Source: Actinomadura terrae
GTDB lineage: Bacteria; Actinomycetota; Actinomycetes; Streptosporangiales; Streptosporangiaceae
Direction of reading: 5' to 3'
Length of the DNA stretch: 64,000 bases
Assembly: GCF_022751215.1 (NCBI RefSeq)
Contig: NZ_JAICDG010000010.1
Location: 1-64,000, forward strand
In this document: in pieces, positions 9,770 to 17,850 of the stretch
Position numbering within the stretch: position 1 is the first letter of the stretch
How the letters are laid out: every line of letters begins with the position of its first letter
Translations under genes and position numbers: made by a program
Notes under the pieces: generated by a model
The model's input: the letters and a program-made list of their open reading frames with translations, nothing else
Told to the model about the DNA's origin: nothing
Database searches by the model: none

Positions 9770-10923
9770 GTCGAGTACGCCGAGTTCTCGTGGACGTACT
9801 CGGCGGTGAGGTCGGTCGTCCAGACCGTCGCGGCCGCCGAGCCCGCCGAGAGGTCGACGGTGATCGTCACGTCCCGGGGGCGCAGATCCACGCGGTCGCG
9901 GTCGTCGCCGAACGAGCCGTTCCGGCACACCCACACGCCGTTGATCGCGACGTTGATCCGGTCGGGGTCGAAGACCGCGTCGGTGGTCCCGACGGCCGAC
10001 AGGACCCGGCCCCAGTTCGGGTCCTCGCCGTGGATGGCGCACTTGAGCAGGTTGTTGCGGGCGATCGAGCGCCCGACGGCGACCGCGTCGTCCTCGGACG
10101 CGGCGCCGACGACCTCGATCGCGATGGCCTTGCTCGCGCCCTCGGCGTCCACGAGCAGCTGCCGGGTGAGGTCGGCGCACACGTCGGTGACGAGCGCGGT
10201 GAACTCCTCCTCGCCGGGGACGACCCCGGCGGCGCCGGAGGCCAGCAGCAGGACGGTGTCGTTGGTGGACATGCAGCCGTCGGCGTCGAGCCGGTCGAGG
10301 GTGGCGCCGGTCGCGGCGCGCAGCGCCCGGTCCAGCGCGGCGGCGGGCAGGTCGGCGTCGGTGGTGATGACGCACAGCATCGTCGCCAGCGACGGGGCGA
10401 GCATGCCCGCGCCCTTGGCCATCGCGCCGATCCGGTAGCCGCCCTCGCCCTGCCGGAAGGCGATCTTGGCGACGGTGTCGGTGGTGCGGATCGCGTCGGC
10501 GGCGGCGAGCCCGCCGTCCCCGCGCGACAGCTCGGCGGCGGCCTTGCCGACGCCGGGCAGCAGGACGTCCATCGGGAGGCGCTCGCCGATCAGGCCGGTG
10601 GAGCAGACCGCGACCTCGCCGGCCGAGTCCTCCAGCGCGGCGGCGACGGCCTCGGCGGTGGCGTGGGTGTCCTGGAAGCCGGACGCGCCCGTGCAGGCGT
10701 TCGCGCCGCCGGAGTTCAGCACGACGGCGTGGACGCGGCCGCCCTTGATCACCTGCTCGGTCCACAGGACGGGAGCGGCCCTGACCCGGTTGCGGGTGAA
10801 GACGCCGGCCGCCGCGCGCGACGGCCCGTCGTTGACGACGAGGGCCACGTCGCGGGCGCCGTTCTCCTTCAGTCCGGCGACGACGCCTGCGGCGCGGAAG
10901 CCCTGGGGGGCGGTGACGCTCAA
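9766..10923 (-). CDS. argJ: Bifunctional glutamate N-acetyltransferase / ornithine acetyltransferase
   Basis: Recycles the acetyl group between N-acetylornithine and glutamate. 385 residues. ArgJ is made as a precursor that cleaves itself at an Ala-Thr bond. The equivalent motif is visible as KGAGMLAPSLATMLCVI, with the Thr becoming the catalytic N terminus of the beta chain. The best start is the TTG at 10923, which overlaps the argC stop (TTGA) and has GGAG 7 bases upstream. No in-frame ATG or GTG lies near the expected N terminus. The downstream overlap is ATGA with argB. Confidence 0.95.
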   Translation of the reverse strand: MSVTAPQGFRAAGVVAGLKENGARDVALVVNDGPSRAAAGVFTRNRVRAAPVLWTEQVIKGGRVHAVVLNSGGANACTGASGFQDTHATAEAVAAALEDSAGEVAVCSTGLIGERLPMDVLLPGVGKAAAELSRGDGGLAAADAIRTTDTVAKIAFRQGEGGYRIGAMAKGAGMLAPSLATMLCVITTDADLPAAALDRALRAATGATLDRLDADGCMSTNDTVLLLASGAAGVVPGEEEFTALVTDVCADLTRQLLVDAEGASKAIAIEVVGAASEDDAVAVGRSIARNNLLKCAIHGEDPNWGRVLSAVGTTDAVFDPDRINVAINGVWVCRNGSFGDDRDRVDLRPRDVTITVDLSAGSAAATVWTTDLTAEYVHENSAYST

Positions 10924-11948
10924 GGGGACACTCCGATCGTGGTCAGCCCGAGTTCTTCCGGAAGGCCGAGGGCGAGGTTGGCGCTCTGCACGGCGGCGCC
11001 GCCGGTCCCCTTGGTGAGGTTGTCGATGGCGGCGACGGCGACGACGCGCCCGGCGGCCTCGTCCAGGGCGACCTGGACGAGCGCGGTGTTGGCGCCCAGC
11101 GTCATGGACGTGGCGGGCCATCGCCCCTCCGGCAGCAGGCCGAGGAACGGCTCCCCCGCGTAGGCGGACTCGTAGGCGGCGCGGAGCGTCGCGGCGGTGA
11201 CGCCGGGACGGGCCTTGGCGGTGCAGGTCGCGAGGATGCCCCGGCTCATCGGCGCGAGCGTCGGGGTGAAGGAGACCGTGACCTCCTCCCCCGCGACGGC
11301 GCTGAGGCCCTGGACCATCTCGGGCGTGTGGCGGTGCGTCCCGCCGACGGCGTAGGCGCCGACCGAGCCCATGACCTCGCTGCCGAGCAGGTGCGGCTTG
11401 AGCGCCCGCCCGGCGCCCGAGGTGCCGGACGCGGCGACCACGACCACGTCGGGCTCGGCGAGCCCGGCGGCGAACGCGGGGAACAGCGCGAGGTCGACCG
11501 CCGTCGGGTAGCAGCCGGGGACCGCGATCCGCCGGGCGCCGCGCAGCCGCTCGCGCTGGCCGGGCAGCTCGGGCAGGCCGTAGGGCCAGGTGCCGGCGTG
11601 GGGCGTCCCGTAGAAGCGCTCCCAGGCGGCGGGGTCGGTGAGGCGGTGGTCGGCGCCGCAGTCGACGACCAGGACGTCCTCGCCCAGCTCGGCGGCGAGC
11701 GGCCCCGACTGCCCGTGCGGCAGCGCCAGGAACACCACGTCGTGCCCGGCGAGGGTCTCGGGGGTGGTCTCGGCCAGGACGCGCCCGGCCAGGGATCGCA
11801 GGTGGGGCTGGTGCTCGCCCAGTTCGGTGCCCGCGTTGGAGCCCGCGGTCAGCGCGCCGATCTCGAACTCTGGATGTCCCGCCAGGAGGCGCAGCACCTC
11901 GCCGCCCGCGTAGCCGCTGGCGCCGGCGACGGCCGTCCGGATTCCCAT
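10920..11948 (-). CDS. argC: N-acetyl-gamma-glutamyl-phosphate reductase
   Basis: NADPH-dependent reduction of N-acetylglutamyl phosphate. First gene of the argCJBDFR operon. 342 residues. It opens with the nucleotide-binding GASGYAGGEVLRLL, and the catalytic cysteine lies in VPGCYPTAVDLAL. The ATG at 11948 is preceded by GGGCGAG. An ATG 8 codons upstream exists but lies in the leader. The promoter and ARG-like operator are at 11981-12009. Confidence 0.96.
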   Translation of the reverse strand: MGIRTAVAGASGYAGGEVLRLLAGHPEFEIGALTAGSNAGTELGEHQPHLRSLAGRVLAETTPETLAGHDVVFLALPHGQSGPLAAELGEDVLVVDCGADHRLTDPAAWERFYGTPHAGTWPYGLPELPGQRERLRGARRIAVPGCYPTAVDLALFPAFAAGLAEPDVVVVAASGTSGAGRALKPHLLGSEVMGSVGAYAVGGTHRHTPEMVQGLSAVAGEEVTVSFTPTLAPMSRGILATCTAKARPGVTAATLRAAYESAYAGEPFLGLLPEGRWPATSMTLGANTALVQVALDEAAGRVVAVAAIDNLTKGTGGAAVQSANLALGLPEELGLTTIGVSP

Positions 11949-11980
11949 CTCACACTCGCCCTTCGGAAGCAATGAGCAAG

Positions 11981-12009
11981 AGTATGCAGGAGCGTGGATG
12001 ACTATTCAA
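11981..12009 (-). promoter_or_regulatory. argC promoter with overlapping ARG-box operator
   Basis: Minus strand: -35 TTGAAT (12004-12009), 17-base spacer, -10 CATACT (11981-11986). The sequence TGAATAGTCATCCA (11995-12008) matches the bacterial ARG box TGAAT-N4-ATTCA at all but one position and covers the -35 and spacer. A weaker second copy may lie at 11973-11988 (TGCATACTCTTGCTCA). ArgR bound here would block the polymerase. The regulator is the last gene of the same operon. Confidence 0.7.
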
Positions 12010-12060
12010 CGCCGGAACGGCCGATCCCACCCCACTGAGACCAGCACCACACCGAAGTAC

Positions 12061-12105
12061 TTAGGAATCTAATGATTTGACACCTAAACATCAGGGCCCT
12101 AATAA
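12061..12105 (+). promoter_or_regulatory. marR promoter and likely MarR operator
   Basis: -35 TTGACA (12077-12082), exactly 17 bases, -10 TAATAA (12100-12105). Just upstream is the perfect inverted repeat TTAG-N4-CTAA (12061-12072), and a second, wider TTAGG/CCTAA pair (12061-12065 and 12083-12087) spans the -35. Such repeats are typical MarR-family operators. The predicted transcription start (about 12112) is within 1-2 bases of the marR ATG. Confidence 0.7.
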
Positions 12106-12113
12106 TCCCGGGC

Positions 12114-12632
12114 ATGGACACCCGCCAGCTCGGCTTCGGGGACCTCACGGGCCTCGGGCCGATCGAGCAGTGGCCCGTCGGCCGCCTGTTCGCCCTCGCG
12201 TCCCGCATGTCGGGCCCCGTCGTGTCGCGGCTCATCGAACGGCACGGCGTCAGCCCGGTCGGGTTCTTCACCCTGCGCATGCTCCTCGCCGAGGACGGGC
12301 TGCGGGCCGGGGAGATCGCCAAGCGGATGCTCATCACCCCCGCGTCGGCGACCTCGGTCGTCGACACCCTGGAACGCAACGGACACGTGGAACGGCGCCG
12401 CTCGGAGAGCGACCGGCGCGCCGTGCTCGTCTACATCACCGAGGAGGGGCGGCGGCTGCTCGTCGAGAAGGGCCCGCCCATCGGCCGCGACCTTTGGCAC
12501 CTCTACGACGTCGTCGACGAGCCCGACGCGCCCGCCGTCCGGCGGTTCCTGGTCAACCTGATCAAACGCTTCGAGGAATATCCGGTGGCGATCCCCGAGG
12601 ATCGGCCGGAAGCGAAGGGAGACGGCGCGTGA
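12114..12632 (+). CDS. MarR-family transcriptional regulator (leaderless)
   Basis: 172 residues with a winged helix-turn-helix: LRAGEIAKRMLITPASATSVVDTLERNGHVERRRSESDRRA, in which the recognition helix and the wing (DRRA) are typical of MarR. It likely represses itself and the ABC exporter genes that follow with a GTGA overlap. No ribosome-binding site precedes the ATG, and the predicted transcript starts at or next to it. The ligand cannot be read from the sequence. It is the first gene of a three-gene rightward operon opposite argC. Confidence 0.9.
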   Translation: MDTRQLGFGDLTGLGPIEQWPVGRLFALASRMSGPVVSRLIERHGVSPVGFFTLRMLLAEDGLRAGEIAKRMLITPASATSVVDTLERNGHVERRRSESDRRAVLVYITEEGRRLLVEKGPPIGRDLWHLYDVVDEPDAPAVRRFLVNLIKRFEEYPVAIPEDRPEAKGDGA

Positions 12633-13597
12633 GCGCACCCCCCGGATCCGCCGTGAGCACGACGGACCTGAAGAAGACCTACCCCGCCTCCGGCCCCCGG
12701 CCGGAGGTGCACGCCGTCCGCGGCATCGACCTGGACGTCCCGAAGGGCGAGTTCTTCGGGCTGCTCGGCCCGAACGGCGCGGGCAAGTCCACCACGATCG
12801 GCATGCTCACCACGCTCGTCGTCCCGACCGGCGGCAGCGCTCGGGTCTGCGGGCTGGACGTGGTGAGGAACGCGGTCGAGATCAAGCGGCGCATCGGCGT
12901 CGTCTCGCAGAACAACACCCTCGACAGCGACCTGACCGCGGGCGAGAACCTGGAGTTCCGCGGCCGGTTCTTCGGGCTGAGCGCCCGCGACGCGCGGCGC
13001 CGCGCCGACGAGCTGATGGAGCTGTTCGAGCTCACCGACCAGCGCGGCGGCAACCCGTTCGAGATCTCGGGCGGGCAGGCCAAGCGCTTCATGATCTGCC
13101 GCGCGCTCATGCACGGCCCCGAGGTGCTGTTCCTGGACGAGCCGACCGCCGGGCTCGACCCGCAGACCCGCACCAACCTGTGGGAGGTGCTGCGCGGCCT
13201 CCAGGCGGGCGGCCAGACGATCGTGCTGACCACCCACTACATGGAGGAGGCCGAGGCGCTCTGCGACAAGGTCGCGGTCGTCGACCACGGCAGGATTCTC
13301 GCCAGCGGCACGGTGGACGAGCTGAAGAGCGGCGCCGGCACCGACACCGTCATCACCGTCGTCTACGACGCGCCGGCCCCGGAGGAGATCAAGGCCCTCG
13401 GCGACCGGGACGGCATCAGCAAGGTCGAGATCAACGACGGGCAGGTGCGGGTGTTCGCCGCCGACCACGAGGGCGTGCTCGGCGAACTCGTCGCGATCGG
13501 CGCCGCGGCGGGCGTCGGCGTCACCGACGCGACCCAGCTCCGCCCCAGCCTGGAGACCGTCTTCCTCACCATCACCGGAAGGGACTACCGCGAATGA
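12629..13597 (+). CDS. ABC exporter ATP-binding protein (DrrA-like)
   Basis: 322 residues. A single ABC ATPase domain has Walker A GPNGAGKST, signature SGGQAKRF, Walker B VLFLDEPTAGLD and the H-loop TTHYMEEAE. A C-terminal extension of about 80 residues is typical of the daunorubicin-resistance DrrA group. The GTG at 12629 overlaps the marR stop and has GGGAG about 8 bases upstream. A second GTG at 12653 is possible. With the permease downstream it should form a homodimeric-type export pump. Control by an adjacent MarR suggests a drug- or metabolite-induced pump; the substrate is unknown. Confidence 0.93.
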   Translation: MSAPPGSAVSTTDLKKTYPASGPRPEVHAVRGIDLDVPKGEFFGLLGPNGAGKSTTIGMLTTLVVPTGGSARVCGLDVVRNAVEIKRRIGVVSQNNTLDSDLTAGENLEFRGRFFGLSARDARRRADELMELFELTDQRGGNPFEISGGQAKRFMICRALMHGPEVLFLDEPTAGLDPQTRTNLWEVLRGLQAGGQTIVLTTHYMEEAEALCDKVAVVDHGRILASGTVDELKSGAGTDTVITVVYDAPAPEEIKALGDRDGISKVEINDGQVRVFAADHEGVLGELVAIGAAAGVGVTDATQLRPSLETVFLTITGRDYRE

Positions 13598-14433
13598 GCT
13601 CCCACGTCCTCACGCCGCCGCCCCCCGCCAGGGCGACGGTCCCCCGCACGTTCGCCGCGATGATGGCGCGCGAGGCGCGGGTGATGCGCAAGAACTTCCT
13701 GTCGACGTTCCTGCGGGTGCTGGTGCAGCCGGTGATGTTCGTGTTCGTGTTCGCCTACGTCCTGCCGAAGCTCGGCGGCGGCGCGATGGCGGGCGGGCCC
13801 GGCGGGCCGACGTTCTCCACGATCCTCGTGCCCGGCCTCGTCGGCTCGTCCATCATCATGCAGGCGATGATGGCGGTGATCTTCCCGCTGATGATGGAGC
13901 TGAACTGGCAGAAGTCGATCACCGACCGGGCGCTGGCGCCGATCCCGGTGCCGCTGCTGGCGATCCAGAAGATCGTCGCGGCGGCGGCGCAGGGGCTGAT
14001 CGGCGGCGTCCTGGTGTTCCCGGCGGTGCTGTTCATCCACGCCGACGGGCAGGCCCCGAAGGTCCACGTCGGGAACTGGCCGATCCTGATCCTCGTGATG
14101 GTGGCCGGGTCGCTGCTGTCGGCCGCGGGCGGGCTGCTGCTCGGCACGCTGCTGAACCCGCAGAAGGTCCAGATGCTGTTCGCGCTGGTGCTGCTGCCGA
14201 TGACCATGCTCGGCTGCGTGTACTACCCGTGGTCGGCGCTGGAGGACATCCGCTGGCTCCAGATCCTCAGCCTCGTCAACCCGCTGGTGTACGTCAGCGA
14301 GGGCCTGCGCACCGCCCTGACCCCCGGCATCGACCACATGCCGGCCTGGGCGTTCCTGCTCGCCATCGTCGGCGGCACGGTCGTGCTGTCCTGGGCGGCG
14401 ACCCGCACCTTCACCAAACGCGTCCTCACCTGA
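13594..14433 (+). CDS. ABC-2 type transporter permease (DrrB-like)
   Basis: 279 residues with six predicted membrane segments. The first follows NFLSTFLRVLVQPVMFVFVF, and the last is near the C terminus (AFLLAIVGGTVVLSWAA). The family-typical stretch MLGCVYYPWSALEDIRWLQ lies before the fifth loop. The ATG overlaps the ATPase stop (ATGA). It is the membrane partner of the preceding ATPase. A GC-rich palindrome follows the stop. Confidence 0.92.
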   Translation: MSSHVLTPPPPARATVPRTFAAMMAREARVMRKNFLSTFLRVLVQPVMFVFVFAYVLPKLGGGAMAGGPGGPTFSTILVPGLVGSSIIMQAMMAVIFPLMMELNWQKSITDRALAPIPVPLLAIQKIVAAAAQGLIGGVLVFPAVLFIHADGQAPKVHVGNWPILILVMVAGSLLSAAGGLLLGTLLNPQKVQMLFALVLLPMTMLGCVYYPWSALEDIRWLQILSLVNPLVYVSEGLRTALTPGIDHMPAWAFLLAIVGGTVVLSWAATRTFTKRVLT

Positions 14434-14442
14434 CCGGATCCG

Positions 14443-14463
14443 GCCCGGCCCCCGGGGCCGGGC
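14443..14463 (+). terminator. GC-rich palindrome after the ABC permease
   Basis: GCCCGGCCCC and GGGGCCGGGC form 10-base complementary arms around one base, 9 bases after the permease stop. There is no T tract. It likely ends the marR-ABC transcript. Confidence 0.5.
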
Positions 14464-14465
14464 AC

Positions 14466-14491
14466 GGAACCCCGGTGCCCGCGGGGTCGTC
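14466..14491 (+). promoter_or_regulatory. Candidate ECF-sigma-type promoter before the VWA gene
   Basis: GGAACC (14466-14471), 16 bases, CGTC (14488-14491). This matches the common ECF sigma pattern GGAAC(C)-N16-CGTC. Transcription would start near 14497, about 75 bases before the VWA gene. It abuts the preceding hairpin. Short motifs of this kind arise by chance in GC-rich DNA. Confidence 0.35.
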
Positions 14492-14570
14492 ACAGAGGTG
14501 AACGGAGAGTGTCCATCTCCCCACTCCCACCGGCGACCAGGCCCGAACCCGCAGCGGGCCGGAGGCCCGC

Positions 14571-16400
14571 ATGGCGAACCCGCTCAAGAACTGGGTCCAG
14601 TTCCTCGGCGTCGCCGCGCCCATCGCGGGCGGGCTGGCGGCCGCCGACGAGCCCCGGCGCTTCCCGTTCTACCTCGCCGGGGTCTTCTGCGTGGTCTGCC
14701 TCGTGGCGTGGTGGCTGGAGGACACCGACCGGGTCGCCGCCTTCAAGGAGAGGTTGGCCCGGGCCGGCGTCGACCGCGGGTGGAGCGCCGTCAAGGTCGG
14801 GGGCGCCGCGCTGGGCGGAGCGGCCGTCGTCGTCGCGGGGTGGGTCGTCGTGCTCCAGGCCCGGTCCCTCGGCGCGGAGGCCTGCGAGCCGCCGCCCGAC
14901 GTGCGCGTCATGGCCGCGCCGGAGAACATGGCCATGGCGCAGGCCGAGGCCGCCGGGTTCGTCCAGGCCGAGAGCGACGCGGACGGCTGCCTGGCCGTCC
15001 GCGTGACCGTCTTCGAGGCGCCGCCGCCCGGCAACGTCCTCGGCGGCGTCTTTAAGGACATGGGGGTCCTCACGGAGCTGCCGCGTCCCGACGTCTGGCT
15101 TCCGGCGACCAGCGCCGCGGTCGAGGAGGTCGTGCGGAACAACGCCCCGGAGGCTCGGCTGAGCTGGGGCGGCCGGTACGTCGGACCGCCGTCGCCGCTG
15201 GTGCTCGTGCTGTCCGAGCCGGACGCGCGCAGGCTCGGCCTCACCGCCTCGGAGTCCCCGACCTGGAGGCAGCTCGCGGAGAAGGTCGGCGACGCCCGGT
15301 TGCTGATGCCGAGCCCGCGCACCACCGAGACGGGCCTGGTCGGCCTCGCCGCCCTCCGCTCCGGCGACACCGCCGACCCGTCCCAGCAGCGGCGCGGGGC
15401 CCTCGCCGGACGGGTCGACGACGGCGGCGCCGCGGCGGACGACCCCGGCGAGGTGCTCTGCCGGCTGCGGACGGCACCCGAAGGCGACCCGGTCACCGCC
15501 GCCGTCGTGCCGCTGGACACCGTCAAGGAGGACCGGCCCGGCACCCGCTGCGACGCTCCGGGGGCGCGGGCCCGGCAGCTGGTGACCGTGCAGCCCGACG
15601 GCGGGGCGATGGCCGTCGACCGGCCGGTGGTCCAGGTCCGCTGGCAGGACGGCGACCCGGACGGGATCTCGTTCGCCGAGAGGTTCGGCGACTGGCTGGC
15701 CCGCTCGCGTCCCCGGGGCGCGGTGCCGGCCGCGCACCCCCGCTTCGGCCTGAACGACCTGAGGAACGCGCGCGCCCTGATGAACAACGCGTGGAAACCG
15801 CGCTCGGTGGACTTCATGCTCGACTTCTCCCGGACGATGAACACGCCCGTGGACGACGGGACCCTGCTGACGGAGGCCCGCAACCTCGTCTACCACACGC
15901 TGGACCGGCTCGGCCCCAACGACCGGGTTGGCCTGTGGCGGTTCCCGGACGCCCCCGGGGGCCGCGACCCGCGGCAGCTCGTCCCCACGGCGCCCGCCGA
16001 CGAGGCCGCCAGGACGCGGATCGAGCGGTGGCTGAAGCAGGCGCGCGAGGCCGACGCCGAGACGACGCCGCTCTACCACGCGATCGCGGCCGCGGCGCGG
16101 CGCGCGGCGGGGGAGGCCGCCGACCGGCGCGCCGGGGGCGACCAGGACGGCCCGCGGGCACTGGTCGTGCTCACCGACGGCCTCGACGACGACCCGGGCC
16201 GCGACGGCCGCGCCACCCGCCGGGAGCTCCAGGCCGCCCTGAAGGACGCGAACGCCCCGGACGTCCACGTCCTCGCGCTCACCGGTGCGGGATGCCCGAA
16301 GGAACTGGTCGACCTCGGACGAACGGAGCACAGGCTCCACTGCGTCCCCGCGAGCGCGGACGGCGACCCGCTGTTCGACGCCCTCTTCCGCTCGCCCTAG
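14571..16400 (+). CDS. Membrane-anchored solute-binding-like and von Willebrand A domain protein
   Basis: 609 residues. There are two hydrophobic segments (about 30-49 and 77-98). These are followed by a periplasmic-binding-like region (PDVWLPATSAAVEEVVRNN through TWRQLAEKVGDARLLMPSP) and a C-terminal VWA domain (about 410-600). The MIDAS position reads D418-F-S420-R-T422, so the third metal ligand of DxSxS is Thr, and a later VVLTDGLDDD is the usual VWA Asp motif. The ATG at 14571 has GGAGG 5 bases upstream. It is followed closely by a second solute-binding protein gene, presumably in one transcript. No permease or ATPase accompanies them. The role is unknown: metal-dependent adhesion or scaffold functions are known for VWA domains, but nothing here fixes one. 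Confidence 0.8.
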   Translation: MANPLKNWVQFLGVAAPIAGGLAAADEPRRFPFYLAGVFCVVCLVAWWLEDTDRVAAFKERLARAGVDRGWSAVKVGGAALGGAAVVVAGWVVVLQARSLGAEACEPPPDVRVMAAPENMAMAQAEAAGFVQAESDADGCLAVRVTVFEAPPPGNVLGGVFKDMGVLTELPRPDVWLPATSAAVEEVVRNNAPEARLSWGGRYVGPPSPLVLVLSEPDARRLGLTASESPTWRQLAEKVGDARLLMPSPRTTETGLVGLAALRSGDTADPSQQRRGALAGRVDDGGAAADDPGEVLCRLRTAPEGDPVTAAVVPLDTVKEDRPGTRCDAPGARARQLVTVQPDGGAMAVDRPVVQVRWQDGDPDGISFAERFGDWLARSRPRGAVPAAHPRFGLNDLRNARALMNNAWKPRSVDFMLDFSRTMNTPVDDGTLLTEARNLVYHTLDRLGPNDRVGLWRFPDAPGGRDPRQLVPTAPADEAARTRIERWLKQAREADAETTPLYHAIAAAARRAAGEAADRRAGGDQDGPRALVVLTDGLDDDPGRDGRATRRELQAALKDANAPDVHVLALTGAGCPKELVDLGRTEHRLHCVPASADGDPLFDALFRSP

Positions 16401-16470
16401 CCGCCCCCAGCCATCGTCCTGGCCATCGGCCCGGCCACCGGCCGCACGCACAGAAACGGAGCCGAAGAAG

Positions 16471-17802
16471 GTGCGTCCCAACACGGTGTGGACCGGTGCC
16501 GTCGCCGGAGCACTGGTCACCCTGGTCGGCCTGGTCGCCTACCCGAAGGCGGCGTCCGCGCCGTCCACGGGCTGCGCGCCGGGCGCCCCGCTCGTCGTGG
16601 TCGGCGGCAAGGACCCGATCGGCGTGCGGCAGGCGCTCGTCGGCGAGTGGCCCGGCCGGCACGGGCTCCGGGCGACGTTCCGCCACCTGCCGCTGAACAG
16701 CGACATGGAGCACAGCGAGCTCGTGTCGACCGCGCGCTCCGGCGGCTGCGACGGCGACGTCTACATCCTCGACACCCCCTGGACGCCGGAGTTCGCCGAG
16801 GCCGGCTACATCCGGCCCCTCGACGACCTTCCCGAGGCGAGCCTGCGGCCGATCCTCCCGGCCCTCCTGCGCACCGGGCGGTACCGCGGCGAGCGGTGGA
16901 CGGTGCCGCTCAACACCGACGCGCCCCTGCTCATCTACCGCACCGACCTCGTCGCCCGCGTCCCGGCGACCCAGGCGGAGCTCAGGAGGGAGGCGCGCGC
17001 GGTCATGCGGCCCGGCACCGGCCTCAAGGCGGGGCTCATGCTGCAACTCGACCGCTACGAGGGCTTCACCGTCGACATGCTCGAACTGATCCGCGACCAG
17101 GGCGGCGACATCACCGTCGACGAGGACGGGAAGGTCGCGATGGACCGCGCGGCCGTCCGCGACGCGCTGGGCGACCTCTCCAACGCCATGCGGGGGCAGC
17201 GGCCGGTGATCTCCCCGGCGTCGCTGGAGGCCGACGAGACGGCGGGCGTCCGGGCCTTCGAGAACGGCGAGGTGGCGTTCCTGCGCGACTGGCCCGCGTT
17301 CTACGCCCTGCTCCTCAACAGCGGGAGCGAGTTCTCCAAGCGCCTCGGCGCCGTCCCCTACCCGGGCGAGCGGGTGCTGGGCGGCCAGAGCCTCGCCCTG
17401 GCCGCCTCCCTCACCGGCGAGCGGGCCCGCGCGGCACGCGAGCTGGTCGAGTACCTCACCGACGCGGAGCGGCAGCGGCTGCTGTTCGCCTGCGGCGGGT
17501 GGGCGCCCGTGCGCGAGGACGCCTACCGGGGCTCCCAGGCCTGCGACTCCCAGGGGACCCCGAACAAGGAGGTCGTCCTGCACGCCGAGGCCCCCGTGAT
17601 CCGCGCGGCCGTGGCGTCCGCGCGTCCGCGCCCCTCGTCGGTCTACTACCCCGAGTTCAGCCGCGTCCTCCAGGAGCGGCTGCGCGACCGGCTGCGGTGC
17701 ACGACCGGGCTGGCGGACTGCTCGGCGCAGGGCGGCGACGAGCAGTTCCTCGACGACCTCGAAGAGGCCCTGGAGCGGGCGGCGCGCGGACGCGTGCGCT
17801 GA
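16471..17802 (+). CDS. Extracellular solute-binding protein, family 1 type, no cognate permease
   Basis: 443 residues. An N-terminal hydrophobic segment (about 7-30) looks like a Sec signal or anchor; the Cys after it (STGCAPG) is not in a good lipobox. The body looks like an ABC solute-binding protein: DVYILDTPWTPEFAEAGYI, WTVPLNTDAPLLIYRTDL, VAFLRDWPAFYALL and LGGQSLALAASLTG. The start is the GTG at 16471 with GGAG 10 bases upstream. It pairs with the VWA protein (70-base gap). ABC transporter partners are absent, so it may act as a sensor or ligand-binding partner of the VWA protein. The stop codon lies in a 13-base tandem duplication (17801-17826). Confidence 0.8.
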   Translation: MRPNTVWTGAVAGALVTLVGLVAYPKAASAPSTGCAPGAPLVVVGGKDPIGVRQALVGEWPGRHGLRATFRHLPLNSDMEHSELVSTARSGGCDGDVYILDTPWTPEFAEAGYIRPLDDLPEASLRPILPALLRTGRYRGERWTVPLNTDAPLLIYRTDLVARVPATQAELRREARAVMRPGTGLKAGLMLQLDRYEGFTVDMLELIRDQGGDITVDEDGKVAMDRAAVRDALGDLSNAMRGQRPVISPASLEADETAGVRAFENGEVAFLRDWPAFYALLLNSGSEFSKRLGAVPYPGERVLGGQSLALAASLTGERARAARELVEYLTDAERQRLLFACGGWAPVREDAYRGSQACDSQGTPNKEVVLHAEAPVIRAAVASARPRPSSVYYPEFSRVLQERLRDRLRCTTGLADCSAQGGDEQFLDDLEEALERAARGRVR

Positions 17803-17848
17803 CCGGGTGTGCCGACCGGGTGTGCCACCCGCCCGCCGACCCGCCCGG
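17801..17848. repeat. Two tandem duplications filling the space between convergent genes
   Basis: GACCGGGTGTGCC occurs twice in tandem (17801-17813, 17814-17826); the first copy shares two bases with the TGA stop of the solute-binding gene. It is followed by two 12-base near-copies GCCACCCGCCCG / CCGACCCGCCCG (about 17825-17848), up to the ABC-F stop on the other strand. The whole 48-base spacer is made of short duplications. Confidence 0.8.
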
Positions 17849-17850
17849 GG

